DNA of 64,000 nt from Sphingobacterium composti (lineage in GTDB: Bacteria; Bacteroidota; Bacteroidia; Sphingobacteriales; Sphingobacteriaceae). Within the stretch, counting starts at the first letter, position 1. Each line of letters begins with the position of its first letter. The notes under the pieces were generated by a model, which did not search any database, was not told the DNA's origin, and was given only the letters and a program-made list of their open reading frames with translations. Where the stretch lies: the NCBI RefSeq assembly GCF_009829075.1, contig NZ_WUQZ01000009.1:48654-112653 (forward strand). Direction: 5' to 3'. A program made the translations under genes and the position numbers. Positions 1 through 8,883 of this stretch are shown piece by piece.

Positions 1-48
1 TCTGGGTATATTTAATAGTGCGATACTTTTGAATCCGCGCTGAACCAT
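1..48 (-). CDS. possible N-terminus of a gene running off the left edge
   Basis: On the minus strand an ATG at 48 opens a frame that stays open for 16 codons to the window edge, beginning MVQRGFKSIALLNIPR. I do not recognise the protein. No TAnnTTTG promoter box lies directly upstream on that strand, so it could be a chance frame. It is listed only because the next 800 bases hold no other gene. Confidence 0.25.
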   Translation of the reverse strand, partial: MVQRGFKSIALLNIPR

Positions 49-165
49 TTTTTAGCTATAGATTATTAAGAATAAAATACATACTTACCTTGATTAAGAA
101 TCATAATTTTAGAGGGGAGAAATATATTGTGTAATTCTATTTACAATTATCAATAAATAATAAAA

Positions 166-268
166 AAGAGGATCCCTCGAAATGAAAAATCCTCTTAATT
201 TTCTTAAAAAAGAAAAAGCCTAAGAAATTCGAGCGAATTCTTAGGCTTAAAAAACCTCTTACGAGGTA
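166..268. other. cluster of three hairpins, terminator-like or small RNA
   Basis: Three inverted repeats follow each other. Bases 166-173 (AAGAGGAT) pair with 189-196. Bases 216-230 pair with 234-248, a 15-pair stem of AAGCCTAAGAA type with one bulged A. CCTC at 257-260 pairs with GAGG at 265-268. AAGAGG at 166-171 could also pair with the second CCTCTT at 257-262, and GAGG at 168-171 with CCTC at 175-178, so competing folds exist. The strongest stem looks like a bidirectional terminator. The rest of 1-860 is AT-rich with no convincing gene; a 14-bp palindrome sits at 737-750. Confidence 0.5.
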
Positions 269-401
269 AATCAACCTAAACCTAAGCAAAGGTAATAAAA
301 TAATTTATTAAGTTCCAAATACTTACTACAAAAAATATTATTTATTTAACTAATGGTTTATTAACATTCTGGTTATCAATCATATAAAAATGAATAAAAA
401 A

Positions 402-461
402 AAGGTTTTCAAACGGGGAGAATGAAAACCTTCGATAACCAATTATAAACCTAAATTATGA
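402..461 (+). repeat. hairpin-plus-tail repeat element, copy 1
   Basis: A 10-bp stem (402-411 with 423-432) encloses the loop AACGGGGAGAA. Four bases later comes a 25-base tail (437-461) starting AACCAATTAT and ending AAATTATGA. A second copy at 27435-27498 has a different but equally perfect stem, the same CGGGGAGA loop core, the same 4-base spacing and a tail identical at 24 of 25 positions. An outer pairing of GGTTATC (371-377) with GATAACC (434-440) is possible in this copy. Function unknown; it could be a structured RNA, a mobile palindromic unit or a remnant gene leader. Confidence 0.7.
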
Positions 462-872
462 TACACCAAAGATAGTGTACTTATTACACTTACGCAAATG
501 TTTTTTACACTTTTTTTTATTTTATTTTTTTATTAAACCACAAATCAAAAAACAGACACCAAAACAAAATACAAAAACACTTATTACCAGTAACTTACAC
601 AAACATATCCTATCAAAAGAGTCTTAAAAAAACTATACTCTATTTATCACTAATGATTCATTAGAATGTTTTGGATTAATTTATTACCATATACTTTAAT
701 GGATTATTAATTGATTGCACGTTTTTTCGATAGAAATATAGTATACTATAGAAGATTGTCGCAATAAAAAAGATAAATAACATATTAGGAGTGAGTGGTA
801 CAATAATTATCTATTAAAATAACCAAAAATCTGCTTCATTAGTATCTAGTGTTTTATCTGAGAATCTTTGCT

Positions 873-880
873 TATTTTTG
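873..880 (+). promoter_or_regulatory. -7 box of ribE
   Basis: TATTTTTG matches the Bacteroidota -7 consensus TAnnTTTG and ends 17 bases before the ribE ATG. The short distance leaves no room for an FMN riboswitch. Confidence 0.55.
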
Positions 881-897
881 TAAAAAGGGAAACTAAC

Positions 898-1488
898 ATG
901 TTCACAGGTATAATAGAGACATTAGGTATTGTAAAAAATATACAACAAGACCACACCAACATTCACTTTGCAATCGAATCTTCTATTTCAAATGACTTAA
1001 AGATAGATCAAAGCGTATCTCATAATGGCGTTTGTCTTACAGTCGTAGAAGTTAATAAAAACATTCACGTAGTAACAGCTATTGATGAGACTTTACAAAA
1101 GACTAATCTTGGTCATTTGCAAGTTGGTGACGTAGTGAATTTGGAACGTTGTACCCAAGCGAATGGTCGCTTTGATGGACATATAGTACAAGGTCATGTG
1201 GATCAAACTGCAGTATGTATTGAGCGTAACGATCAGAATGGGAGTTGGCTATTTACATTTCAATACGATCCATCATTAAAGAATATTACGGTAGAGAAAG
1301 GCTCTATAACAGTAAATGGTATTAGTCTTACTGTTGTGAATTCGCAAATAGATCGATTTTCAGTAGCCATCATTCCTTACACTATAGAACATACCAATTT
1401 AAAACATGTGGATATAGGCACAACAGTAAATTTAGAATTTGATATTGTCGGAAAATATGTTTCAAAAATAATGGCTCTTAGAGGATAA
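898..1488 (+). CDS. ribE: riboflavin synthase, alpha subunit
   Basis: Converts two molecules of 6,7-dimethyl-8-ribityllumazine into riboflavin and a pyrimidine product in the cytoplasm. The 196-residue protein has the two lumazine-binding (Lum_binding) repeats of the family. The first starts MFTGIIE, the invariant N-terminus, and contains SVSHNGVCLTV; the second contains GSITVNGISLTV. I chose the ATG at 898 because MFTGIIE is the family start; an upstream in-frame TTG at 868 overlaps the promoter. Length is normal. It stands alone, convergent with the ClC gene, and its last codons lie inside the shared terminator hairpin. The family symbol varies between ribE and ribC. Confidence 0.95.
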   Translation: MFTGIIETLGIVKNIQQDHTNIHFAIESSISNDLKIDQSVSHNGVCLTVVEVNKNIHVVTAIDETLQKTNLGHLQVGDVVNLERCTQANGRFDGHIVQGHVDQTAVCIERNDQNGSWLFTFQYDPSLKNITVEKGSITVNGISLTVVNSQIDRFSVAIIPYTIEHTNLKHVDIGTTVNLEFDIVGKYVSKIMALRG

Positions 1489-1496
1489 GAGCCATT
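1470..1496. terminator. bidirectional terminator between ribE and the ClC gene
   Basis: AATGGCTCTTA pairs with TAAGAGCCATT around the 5-base loop GAGGA. The stem overlaps the ribE stop codon and can serve both convergent genes. Confidence 0.8.
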
Positions 1497-1500
1497 ATTC

Positions 1501-3288
1501 TTATTCTAAATACGAACCTTGCCTCATCAACAAAGCTCTGTATTTATTAAATACTGCCGATTTGGAGATAAATCCTAAATAATTTCCATTCTTGTCAATA
1601 ACTGGTAATATCCATACATCCTCACGATTCATTTTTTTCATTACGCCATCCATATTCTCATCAACACGAATGATATCATTCGGCTTTTGAGCTAGCGTTG
1701 CGAAATTCCTATTTGAACCTTCCTCCTCTCCCAGTAATATTGAAAATAAACGTTCGCTATATATAATCCCCAAAAATTTTCCATCAGATTCCACAATAGG
1801 GAAAATATTACGTTTGGAATGTATTATGTCAGTTTTACGTAGATTAGGATTTTCATCAGGACGTAAGACCACAAAGTTAGTTTCGATTATATAGCGAAGC
1901 TTCATCATACTTAACACACTTCTGTCTTTATCTTCATATGAAATCAAATCACCCGATTCAGCTAAACCTTTGGTATAAATCGAATGTTTCATACCATTTC
2001 GATTTATTAAATAAGAAATTGATGTAACGATCATCAAAGGAACCATCAATACATAACTTCCTGTCACTTCTGCTATCAGAAACACCCCCGTCAAAGGCGC
2101 ATGCATAATTCCGCTTAATGCTCCTGCCATCCCTGCCATTACAAAATTTGGAACATTCAACTCAATTATTCCAGTTAGATTTATACCATAAGCAAATGCA
2201 AATCCTAGTAATCCACCCATCACCAAACTTGGTCCAAAAACCCCACCGTTTCCACCACTATTCACCGTTACTAACGCCGCTAATGATTTCGCAAAAAGTG
2301 TTAGTGTCGTATAACATACAATGACCCATCCAATATCTCGAAAATCTGAGAAAAGACTATTCTTTACAATTGCATTAAAATGCCCATCCAAAATCTGCTG
2401 AATTGTCAAATATCCTTCGCCATAAAGAGCTGGGAATATAAAAATCAAGACCCCTAAAGAGACACCGCTCACCCACACGCGCATATAAGGGTTATTAATT
2501 TGACTAAACCATGTTTTGATGACATGACTCAGTTTAGAAAAATAAATGGTATAAATCCCCACAATAGTTGCCAACAGAATATAAAACAATAACGCATTAA
2601 CGTCCCAATCAGTTACAGAAGTATAAAATAACGGCTCATCATAAAGTATCTTAGAAACTACAGCTGCTAATGCCGAAGCTATCAATAAAGGAATTAGCAC
2701 AGGAATAGAAAACTCAGTCAAAAGAATTTCTATCGAAAAAATCATCCCTGCTAATGGGCTATTAAATGCGCCAGAAATACCAGCGGAAGCTCCACAAGCT
2801 AATAGCATCGTCACTTCCTTATAACTCAACCCAAAGAAACGACCAATATTTGAACCTATCGCTGCACCACTATGCGCAATCGGTGCTTCCAAACCCGAAG
2901 AACCACCAAATCCAACTGTCAACGCTGAAGTAATAATTTGAGAATACACATTGTGGGGTTCTATTCGACTTGATTTGCGTGAGATAGCATATATTATTGG
3001 AGTAATACCATGTTCAAACTTCTTACCACGTAAAAATTTGCGTAGATACAATACAGATAATAAAATACCAATGAGCGGAAAGATTAGATACAGTGAATAT
3101 TTGTATTGCCAATCAATATCATCTTGCAGAAATGATGCGATAGAGTGCGTCATTCCTTTCAATAATGACGCCGCTACTCCTCCCACTATTCCTACCAAGA
3201 AAGCTAAAATGATAATAAAGTTCCTATTCGAAACCCGTTGCATCCGCCATTTATTCAATTGCTCTAATTTCGCTGAAAAGCTATTCAT
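1501..3288 (-). CDS. ClC-family chloride channel or H+/Cl- antiporter with CBS pair
   Basis: Inner-membrane anion transporter of 595 residues. About ten hydrophobic helices fill residues 20-430. Selectivity-filter motifs are present: GSSGLEAPIA carries the gating glutamate of the usual GxEGP motif, with alanine in place of the glycine before proline, and GNGGVFGPSL matches the GxFxP motif. Two CBS domains follow from about residue 455 to the end, a regulatory arrangement common in Bacteroidota. The gene lies 12 bases downstream of oxyR on the same strand and may be co-transcribed with it. Channel versus antiporter cannot be settled from these motifs alone. Confidence 0.9.
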   Translation of the reverse strand: MNSFSAKLEQLNKWRMQRVSNRNFIIILAFLVGIVGGVAASLLKGMTHSIASFLQDDIDWQYKYSLYLIFPLIGILLSVLYLRKFLRGKKFEHGITPIIYAISRKSSRIEPHNVYSQIITSALTVGFGGSSGLEAPIAHSGAAIGSNIGRFFGLSYKEVTMLLACGASAGISGAFNSPLAGMIFSIEILLTEFSIPVLIPLLIASALAAVVSKILYDEPLFYTSVTDWDVNALLFYILLATIVGIYTIYFSKLSHVIKTWFSQINNPYMRVWVSGVSLGVLIFIFPALYGEGYLTIQQILDGHFNAIVKNSLFSDFRDIGWVIVCYTTLTLFAKSLAALVTVNSGGNGGVFGPSLVMGGLLGFAFAYGINLTGIIELNVPNFVMAGMAGALSGIMHAPLTGVFLIAEVTGSYVLMVPLMIVTSISYLINRNGMKHSIYTKGLAESGDLISYEDKDRSVLSMMKLRYIIETNFVVLRPDENPNLRKTDIIHSKRNIFPIVESDGKFLGIIYSERLFSILLGEEEGSNRNFATLAQKPNDIIRVDENMDGVMKKMNREDVWILPVIDKNGNYLGFISKSAVFNKYRALLMRQGSYLE

Positions 3289-3300
3289 ACTCTACAAGTT

Positions 3301-4242
3301 TTAAAGATCAAATCCCATCACCTCTTTTTTCTTTTTCGATTTGAATCGATCTGGAACTATTTCCAAAATCTCTTTGATTAATGTATTAACCGCTTGCTTC
3401 TTCACAAAGTTCTGCGTTGTGACTACTGAAATTTCTCGAACCGGCTCAGGAGCTTTGAAATAACGTACATGGGCTAATTCGTCTTCGTTATAATTGATAA
3501 TACTCATCTCTGGTAGAATAGTAATGCCCGAATTGATATCTACCATACGCTTCAAAGTCTCTACTGAACCCGTATTATATTCAAAAGTACCTTCTAATGC
3601 ATAGTTATGTTTATAATTACAAATATTCAGTACTTGTCCACGCATACAATGACCTTCATTGAGCAGCCACAATTTTTCTTCACCAATATCGTCAGTACTT
3701 AACACTTTCTTTTGATATAAGTTGCTTTTTTCGGATACATAAGCTACAAAAGTCTCGTAGAAAATCGGTGTCTCTACAATATTACTGTCTGTAAGTGGTG
3801 TAGAAAGAATACCGCAATCCAACAATCCCTGTTTTAGTTCGTGCACAATGCGCTCTGTTGTATATTCCCAGATCTGAAGCTTTACTTTTGGATATTTTTT
3901 TAAAAATGCAGTGATAACATCAGGCAGCAGATAAGGCGCAACTGTAGGAATTACACCAACACGCAATTCACCTTCCAACTCCCCTTTTTTCTCTTGCAAA
4001 ATTTCATTGATTTTTTTGCTTTCCATCAATACAATACGTGCTTGCTCGATAATTTTCATTCCTACCTCGGTAGGAATGACAGGCTGTCTACTACGGTCAA
4101 AAATTTTAACCCCAAGTGATTCTTCTAACTTTTGTATTTGCATACTCAAAGTCGGTTGAGTAACAAAACACTTTTCCGCTGCGGCGACAAAACTTCTATA
4201 GGTGTCTACAGCAACTATATATTCGAGCTGAACTAATGTCAT
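3301..4242 (-). CDS. oxyR: hydrogen-peroxide sensing LysR regulator OxyR
   Basis: A 313-residue LysR-type regulator: winged helix-turn-helix in residues 1-60 (TQPTLSMQIQKLEESLG is the recognition region), then the effector domain. The two redox cysteines of OxyR are at residues 199 and 208 in the motif GHCMRGQVLNIC, the same numbering as in E. coli OxyR. It should activate peroxide-defence genes when a disulfide forms between them. It is divergent from the S46 peptidase and upstream of the ClC gene. A TATCTTTG box lies 19 bases before its ATG. Confidence 0.92.
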   Translation of the reverse strand: MTLVQLEYIVAVDTYRSFVAAAEKCFVTQPTLSMQIQKLEESLGVKIFDRSRQPVIPTEVGMKIIEQARIVLMESKKINEILQEKKGELEGELRVGVIPTVAPYLLPDVITAFLKKYPKVKLQIWEYTTERIVHELKQGLLDCGILSTPLTDSNIVETPIFYETFVAYVSEKSNLYQKKVLSTDDIGEEKLWLLNEGHCMRGQVLNICNYKHNYALEGTFEYNTGSVETLKRMVDINSGITILPEMSIINYNEDELAHVRYFKAPEPVREISVVTTQNFVKKQAVNTLIKEILEIVPDRFKSKKKKEVMGFDL

Positions 4243-4261
4243 TCTATAAATTTTTCTTATA

Positions 4262-4269
4262 CAAAGATA
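4262..4269 (-). promoter_or_regulatory. -7 box of oxyR
   Basis: On the minus strand TATCTTTG matches TAnnTTTG, 19 bases before the oxyR ATG. No clear TTG at the -33 position was found. Confidence 0.5.
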
Positions 4270-4345
4270 AGAAAGTTATAAACAAAACACATTCTAAAAC
4301 CTTTTTCGTCAATTATGAAATCAACTGTCTTTATAAAAGATTTAG

Positions 4346-4353
4346 TATTTTTG
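4346..4353 (+). promoter_or_regulatory. -7 box of the S46 peptidase gene
   Basis: TATTTTTG matches TAnnTTTG and ends 17 bases before the ATG at 4371. It argues against using the in-frame start at 4236. Confidence 0.5.
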
Positions 4354-4370
4354 AGGAAATACATTTTAAT

Positions 4371-6533
4371 ATGAAATTAAATCTTAAGTCAGCAGTATTA
4401 ACTGCCCTTCTTTTGGGTTCAGCTTCCATGTTTAGCGCTTCCATTCCAGATGAAGGAATGTTTCCATTGAGCGAATTAAGCCGTGCAGGATTGAAAAAGG
4501 CAGGACTAAAAATTAGTGAGAAAGATATTTATAACCCTGGACAAATTGGTTTAGTGGATGCATTAGTCCAGGTGTCAGGTTGTTCAGGATCTTTTGTTTC
4601 ACCAAATGGTCTAATTATCACAAATCATCACTGTGCTTTTAGTGCGGTGCAATTAGCTTCTACACCAGCAGCAAACTATTTAGAAAATGGATTTGTTGCG
4701 AGCTCTCAAGAACAAGAAATTGAAGCCAAAGGTTTGACTATCCGAATTACTGATTCGTATGAGGATGTATCTGTACGTATTTTGAATGCTGTTGCTAATA
4801 TTTCAGACCCCATAGAGCGTATTAATACAATCACAAAATTGCGTGAACAAATTGCGAAAGAAGCCGAAGCTAAAGATCCAAGCATTAAGGCGGAAGTATC
4901 TGAAATGTTTATCGGTAAATCATACGTTTTATTCCGTTATAAAACCATCGAAGATGTACGTTTGGTGTATATTCCTCGTCAAGATATTGGAGAATTCGGT
5001 GGCGAAACAGATAATTGGGTTTGGCCAAGACATACCGGAGATTTTTCCTTTTTAAGAGCTTATGTTTCTCCTGATGGAAAACCTGCGAAATATTCAAAAG
5101 ATAACGTTCCTTACCAACCTAAAAAACATTTAAAGGTTAATTCCAAGGGTGTTGAAGAAAATGATTTTGTCTTTATTTTAGGCTATCCAGGACGCACTTT
5201 CAGACATAGACCTGCTCAATTTATTGAATATCAGCAGCAGTTTTTATTGCCTTTTACATCAGAATTATATGATTTTCAAAATCAGCAAATGACGATGGCG
5301 GGGAAAAATGATAAAGCAACTGAATTGGCACTAGCTACGCGCATCAAACGCAATGCAAATGTCATGAAAAATTACCGCGGTAAATTAAAAGGATTGCGCA
5401 ATATTGACTTGATTGCTACGAAGCAAAAAGAAGATCAAGAATTGGCTAATTTTATTAATTCTAAACCAGAATTAAAATCGAAATACGGCTCACTAATGCA
5501 GGATATTGACCAACACTATAATTTGGTGTTTTCGGACGCTTTGCGCGAATTGTGGTTTAATAATATGTATTCGGGTATACGTACTCTTCATATAGCGAAT
5601 ACTATTAATTCTTTCAAAAATGCGATTTCGAAGCAATCTTCGGCTTCTGATCGCCAGAAGATATTCGATCTAAATATTGAAAACGTAAAAAAACAATTGG
5701 ACGCAGTATATGAAAGTTACAATATTACTGCGGACAAAAATATTGCAGCACGTATGTTTTCTGATGCTTTAAATTTGACTGATAAGCATCGAATCCAAAC
5801 GATTCAAAATAGAAATTTCGTGACTGCTGATGAGTCTTCATCATTCATTCAAAATGCAATAGATCAATGTAAATTAAATTCCAAAGAAAGTTTATATTCT
5901 GCGGTTTTGAAAGATGCAAATACATTAGTAGACTATTCAGATGACATTTTAAATCTTCAAAAAGAACTAGGCGCAGAGCTTGAAATCTTCAGAGAAGAAC
6001 TAAGACGTCGTGAAGGTGTTTTAAATCGTCTTATGGGTGATTATGTTGCAGTGAAAGAAGTGTTTCAATCAAAAAACTTTATTCCTGACGCAAACTCAAC
6101 ACTACGATTGACATTCGGAAACATAAAGGGATATAGTCCTGCTGATGCAACTTACATGGCACCGTTTACAACTGTAAAAGGTCTTATTGAGAAAGGCAAT
6201 TCTGGTGATCCAGAATTCGCCTATCCACAACCCATCAAAGATGCATGGTTAGCCAAAAACTTTGGACCGTACACACGCAAAGGCACTAACGATGTACCAG
6301 TAAATATCTTGTATAACATGGATACTACAGGAGGTAATTCGGGATCGCCAATTATGAATGCGTATGGCGAATTGATCGGTGTGAATTTTGACCGTTCGTA
6401 CGATGCAACAATTAATGATTTCGCTTGGAATGAAAGTTATAGTCGCTCAATTGGAGTCGACATCCGCTATGTATTGTGGATTGCTGACAAAATCGATAAC
6501 GCGCAATTCATTCTAAAAGAAATGGGAATTTAA
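4371..6533 (+). CDS. S46 family dipeptidyl-peptidase, DPP11-like (Asp/Glu specific)
   Basis: A secreted or periplasmic serine exopeptidase that removes dipeptides from peptide N-termini. From the ATG at 4371 the protein has 720 residues, the usual family length, with a signal peptide ending near SMFSAS. Catalytic elements are visible: the His in TNHHCAF (near residue 87), the Asp region in GGETDNWVWPRHTGDF, and Ser657 in TGGNSGSPI. Eighteen residues after that serine is Arg675 (VNFDRSY). In P. gingivalis DPP11 the equivalent Arg673 fixes preference for acidic P1 residues, while DPP7 has glycine there, so acidic specificity is inferred. Followed by its own terminator. Confidence 0.92.
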   Translation: MKLNLKSAVLTALLLGSASMFSASIPDEGMFPLSELSRAGLKKAGLKISEKDIYNPGQIGLVDALVQVSGCSGSFVSPNGLIITNHHCAFSAVQLASTPAANYLENGFVASSQEQEIEAKGLTIRITDSYEDVSVRILNAVANISDPIERINTITKLREQIAKEAEAKDPSIKAEVSEMFIGKSYVLFRYKTIEDVRLVYIPRQDIGEFGGETDNWVWPRHTGDFSFLRAYVSPDGKPAKYSKDNVPYQPKKHLKVNSKGVEENDFVFILGYPGRTFRHRPAQFIEYQQQFLLPFTSELYDFQNQQMTMAGKNDKATELALATRIKRNANVMKNYRGKLKGLRNIDLIATKQKEDQELANFINSKPELKSKYGSLMQDIDQHYNLVFSDALRELWFNNMYSGIRTLHIANTINSFKNAISKQSSASDRQKIFDLNIENVKKQLDAVYESYNITADKNIAARMFSDALNLTDKHRIQTIQNRNFVTADESSSFIQNAIDQCKLNSKESLYSAVLKDANTLVDYSDDILNLQKELGAELEIFREELRRREGVLNRLMGDYVAVKEVFQSKNFIPDANSTLRLTFGNIKGYSPADATYMAPFTTVKGLIEKGNSGDPEFAYPQPIKDAWLAKNFGPYTRKGTNDVPVNILYNMDTTGGNSGSPIMNAYGELIGVNFDRSYDATINDFAWNESYSRSIGVDIRYVLWIADKIDNAQFILKEMGI

Positions 6534-6534
6534 T

Positions 6535-6559
6535 AAAGAGGTGCTTCCTGCACCTCTTT
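6535..6559 (+). terminator. terminator of the S46 peptidase gene
   Basis: AAAGAGGTGC pairs with GCACCTCTTT around a 5-base loop, directly after the stop codon. Confidence 0.8.
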
Positions 6560-6583
6560 ATATATTAATATTTATCAACACTT

Positions 6584-7267
6584 ATGAAATTTATATTTAC
6601 AGGCATTAGTTTTCTATTAGTTCTATTATCATTCGGACAAACTAAACTATCAAATACAGAAGCCTTCAAAATAATTGATAAATCAAAAGTTCAAGTGTTG
6701 GACGTTCGAACAGCGGAGGAATTTAGTAAAGGGCATTTGAAAAATTCTATTAATATAAATTGGAATGACCGAGACAACTTTGAAAAAGCAACCAATACGA
6801 ATCTAGACAAAAATAATCCAGTCTATGTTTACTGCTTATCAGGAGGTCGATCGAGTAAAGCTGCTCAATATTTGGTGGAGCAAGGTTATGAAGTTTTTGA
6901 AATCGACGGTGGAATGATGAAATGGGAAGCTGCTAATTTGCCCATAGTATCTTTGAATAATAAATCAGCTAGCCTCAGCTTTGATGATTACAAATCGCTA
7001 ACGCGAAGTCATCCAAAAGTATTGATTAACTTTTCTGCCGACTGGTGCGCCCCTTGTAGAGAAATGGCACCAATTATTGACAAAATTGCCGAGAACTATA
7101 AAGATAAAGTGAAGGTTATCAAGATTGATGCAGATGAAAATAAAACCTTATTAAAACAATTGGGAATCACAAGTATTCCTCAGTTATTAGTATTCAAAAA
7201 CGGTAAAAAAATTTGGTCGAAATCGGGTTTAGTCGACATTAATACGTTGGAGAAAAAATTAAATTAA
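6584..7267 (+). CDS. exported rhodanese-thioredoxin fusion protein
   Basis: A 227-residue protein with an N-terminal hydrophobic signal (residues 1-18). A rhodanese domain (about 20-120) carries the active-site Cys84 in YVYCLSGGRSS, and a thioredoxin domain (about 125-227) carries the redox pair Cys155 and Cys158 in ADWCAPCRE. It probably handles sulfane sulfur or thiol-disulfide exchange in the periplasm. The pairing suggests that a persulfide formed on the rhodanese could be reduced by the adjoining thioredoxin; this is inference. It heads a plus-strand run, with the DUF423 gene only 3 bases after it. Confidence 0.88.
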   Translation: MKFIFTGISFLLVLLSFGQTKLSNTEAFKIIDKSKVQVLDVRTAEEFSKGHLKNSININWNDRDNFEKATNTNLDKNNPVYVYCLSGGRSSKAAQYLVEQGYEVFEIDGGMMKWEAANLPIVSLNNKSASLSFDDYKSLTRSHPKVLINFSADWCAPCREMAPIIDKIAENYKDKVKVIKIDADENKTLLKQLGITSIPQLLVFKNGKKIWSKSGLVDINTLEKKLN

Positions 7268-7270
7268 ACA

Positions 7271-7648
7271 ATGAATACAACCACACTTGTCATCGCAACA
7301 TTATTCGGTAGTAGCTCTATTATCTTAGGCGCTTTCGGCGCTCACGCTTTTAAGAAAATACTTTCAGCCGAAAAACTCGCTTCATTTGAAGTCGGCATCC
7401 GTTACCAAATGTATTCAGCTTTAGCTTTGTTAATATTAGGCTTTCAATTGGATTTTGATATTTACTATGAACGATTAGCTGTATATGGAATTACTGCTGG
7501 TAATATCCTATTCTCATTTAGCATTTACTTCTTATCCTTTGCTGAATATTGGAAAAAGAATTTAAAATTCTTAGGACCTATCACTCCACTTGGAGGGCTA
7601 TTTATGATTGTTGGATGGATATCGCTGTTGTTATCTTTTTTGAAATAA
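7271..7648 (+). CDS. DUF423 family small membrane protein
   Basis: A 125-residue protein with about four transmembrane helices. The N-terminal motif GAFGAHAFKK and the later YQMYSALALLILG are typical of the DUF423 (YgdD/TMEM256-like) family. The biochemical role of the family is unknown. It starts 3 bases after the rhodanese-thioredoxin stop, so the two are very likely translated from one mRNA. Confidence 0.88.
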   Translation: MNTTTLVIATLFGSSSIILGAFGAHAFKKILSAEKLASFEVGIRYQMYSALALLILGFQLDFDIYYERLAVYGITAGNILFSFSIYFLSFAEYWKKNLKFLGPITPLGGLFMIVGWISLLLSFLK

Positions 7649-7713
7649 ATATCAATTAAACATCAAAAAATTCAATCAAAATAACTTTCTTTACATAGAT
7701 AAATAAACTAATT

Positions 7714-8145
7714 ATGAGGAAAGTTATTTTACCTGCGATTCTTGCCTTTTTATTTGCAAGTTGCCAACAAAATTCTCAAAACCAAAATACCAAAATTGAT
7801 TCTGCCAATCTAGAAACACCGTCGATAGGTGGTCTTAAAGACAAACATGGTTGTCTTACATCTGCTGGGCAAACTTGGTCACAGATTAAAAATGATTGTA
7901 TACAGGTATTTTCGGTTGGAGTACGTTTAAATCCAATACAAGTAGATTCAACGCAAGCTATTATAAGTGCTTTTGTAGTTCCCAATGACGATAGTACGGG
8001 TTATGAATTGTTTTTACCAGAGGAAGAGGAAACATTTATTTTGGAGCAACAATCTCCAACTACTTTTTCAAAAAATCAATACATTTATAATAAAGACACG
8101 GGTGAATTACTAATAAACAAAGTGCTATCCTATAAAAGTGAATAA
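7714..8145 (+). CDS. small lipoprotein of unknown function
   Basis: A 143-residue protein whose signal peptide ends in the lipobox FASC (Cys17), so it should be lipid-anchored. The mature part contains KDKHGCLTSAGQTWSQIKNDCI, with two cysteines that could form a disulfide. I do not recognise a named domain. It is followed after 6 bases by the methyltransferase gene, so the two may share a transcript. Confidence 0.75.
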   Translation: MRKVILPAILAFLFASCQQNSQNQNTKIDSANLETPSIGGLKDKHGCLTSAGQTWSQIKNDCIQVFSVGVRLNPIQVDSTQAIISAFVVPNDDSTGYELFLPEEEETFILEQQSPTTFSKNQYIYNKDTGELLINKVLSYKSE

Positions 8146-8151
8146 GAATAC

Positions 8152-8880
8152 ATGTTGAACATTTACGATCCAGCATTTGTTAAGAAATTGTTCAATAGAA
8201 TGTCAGCATCTTATGAACGCATGAATTATATTACCTCTCTGGGATTTTCACTTATCTGGCGACACCAGTTTATTGATACAATAAAAACTTCTGATCAACC
8301 AGTACAAGTGTTAGATTTGCTATCAGGACTGGGCGAAAATTGGTCAATATTACTTAAAAAATTTCCAAACGGTAAATTTGTAGCACTTGATTTTTCGGAA
8401 AGTATGATTCAATCGAGCAGTAAAAAAAATCATAAGAAGCTGAATAACCGTTTTTTGATTCTTCAGCAAGACATTTTAGCTAATGAATTGCATGAAGGAA
8501 AATATGATATTATCACTTGTGCTTTTGGATTGAAAACATTCGATGAGGAACAATTACAACAGTTAGCTAAGAGAGTTTTTAATGCATTAAAAAAAGATGG
8601 TAAGTTCTCTTTTATTGAAATATCAATGCCTCCAAATAAAATTTTATGTTTCTTTTATAAGCTTTATTTATCTAAGATAATACCAGTTTTAGGGAGTCTA
8701 TTTTTAGGCAATCCTTCAGATTACAAATTGCTTTGGGTTTATACCGAAAAGTTTAAAAATTGCAATAAAGCTAAACTAATTTTCGAAGAAAATGGTTTAC
8801 ATGTAAAATATAAAAGCTATTTTTTCGGATGTGCTACTGGTTTAATCGGCACCAAACAACCCACTACTAACACTTTATAA
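8152..8880 (+). CDS. class I SAM-dependent methyltransferase, UbiE-like
   Basis: A 242-residue Rossmann-fold methyltransferase. The SAM-binding motif I is VLDLLSGLGENW (about residues 56-67), degenerate compared with the usual DxGxGxG. The N-terminal FNRMSASYERMNYITSLG resembles UbiE/MenG proteins. The true UbiE/MenG is at 34141-34881, so this is a paralogue with another or unknown substrate. It lies 6 bases after the lipoprotein gene and 3 bases before the DUF4256 gene, so the three probably form one operon. Confidence 0.8.
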   Translation: MLNIYDPAFVKKLFNRMSASYERMNYITSLGFSLIWRHQFIDTIKTSDQPVQVLDLLSGLGENWSILLKKFPNGKFVALDFSESMIQSSSKKNHKKLNNRFLILQQDILANELHEGKYDIITCAFGLKTFDEEQLQQLAKRVFNALKKDGKFSFIEISMPPNKILCFFYKLYLSKIIPVLGSLFLGNPSDYKLLWVYTEKFKNCNKAKLIFEENGLHVKYKSYFFGCATGLIGTKQPTTNTL

Positions 8881-8883
8881 ATC

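Noticed and set aside
437..461. leader peptide after the hairpin repeat
   Set aside because: Copy 1 would give only five codons; copy 2 gives a longer frame with no similarity, so coding is not conserved.
881..897. FMN riboswitch before ribE
   Set aside because: The promoter box ends 17 bases before the ATG and no RFN-type conserved loops are seen upstream.
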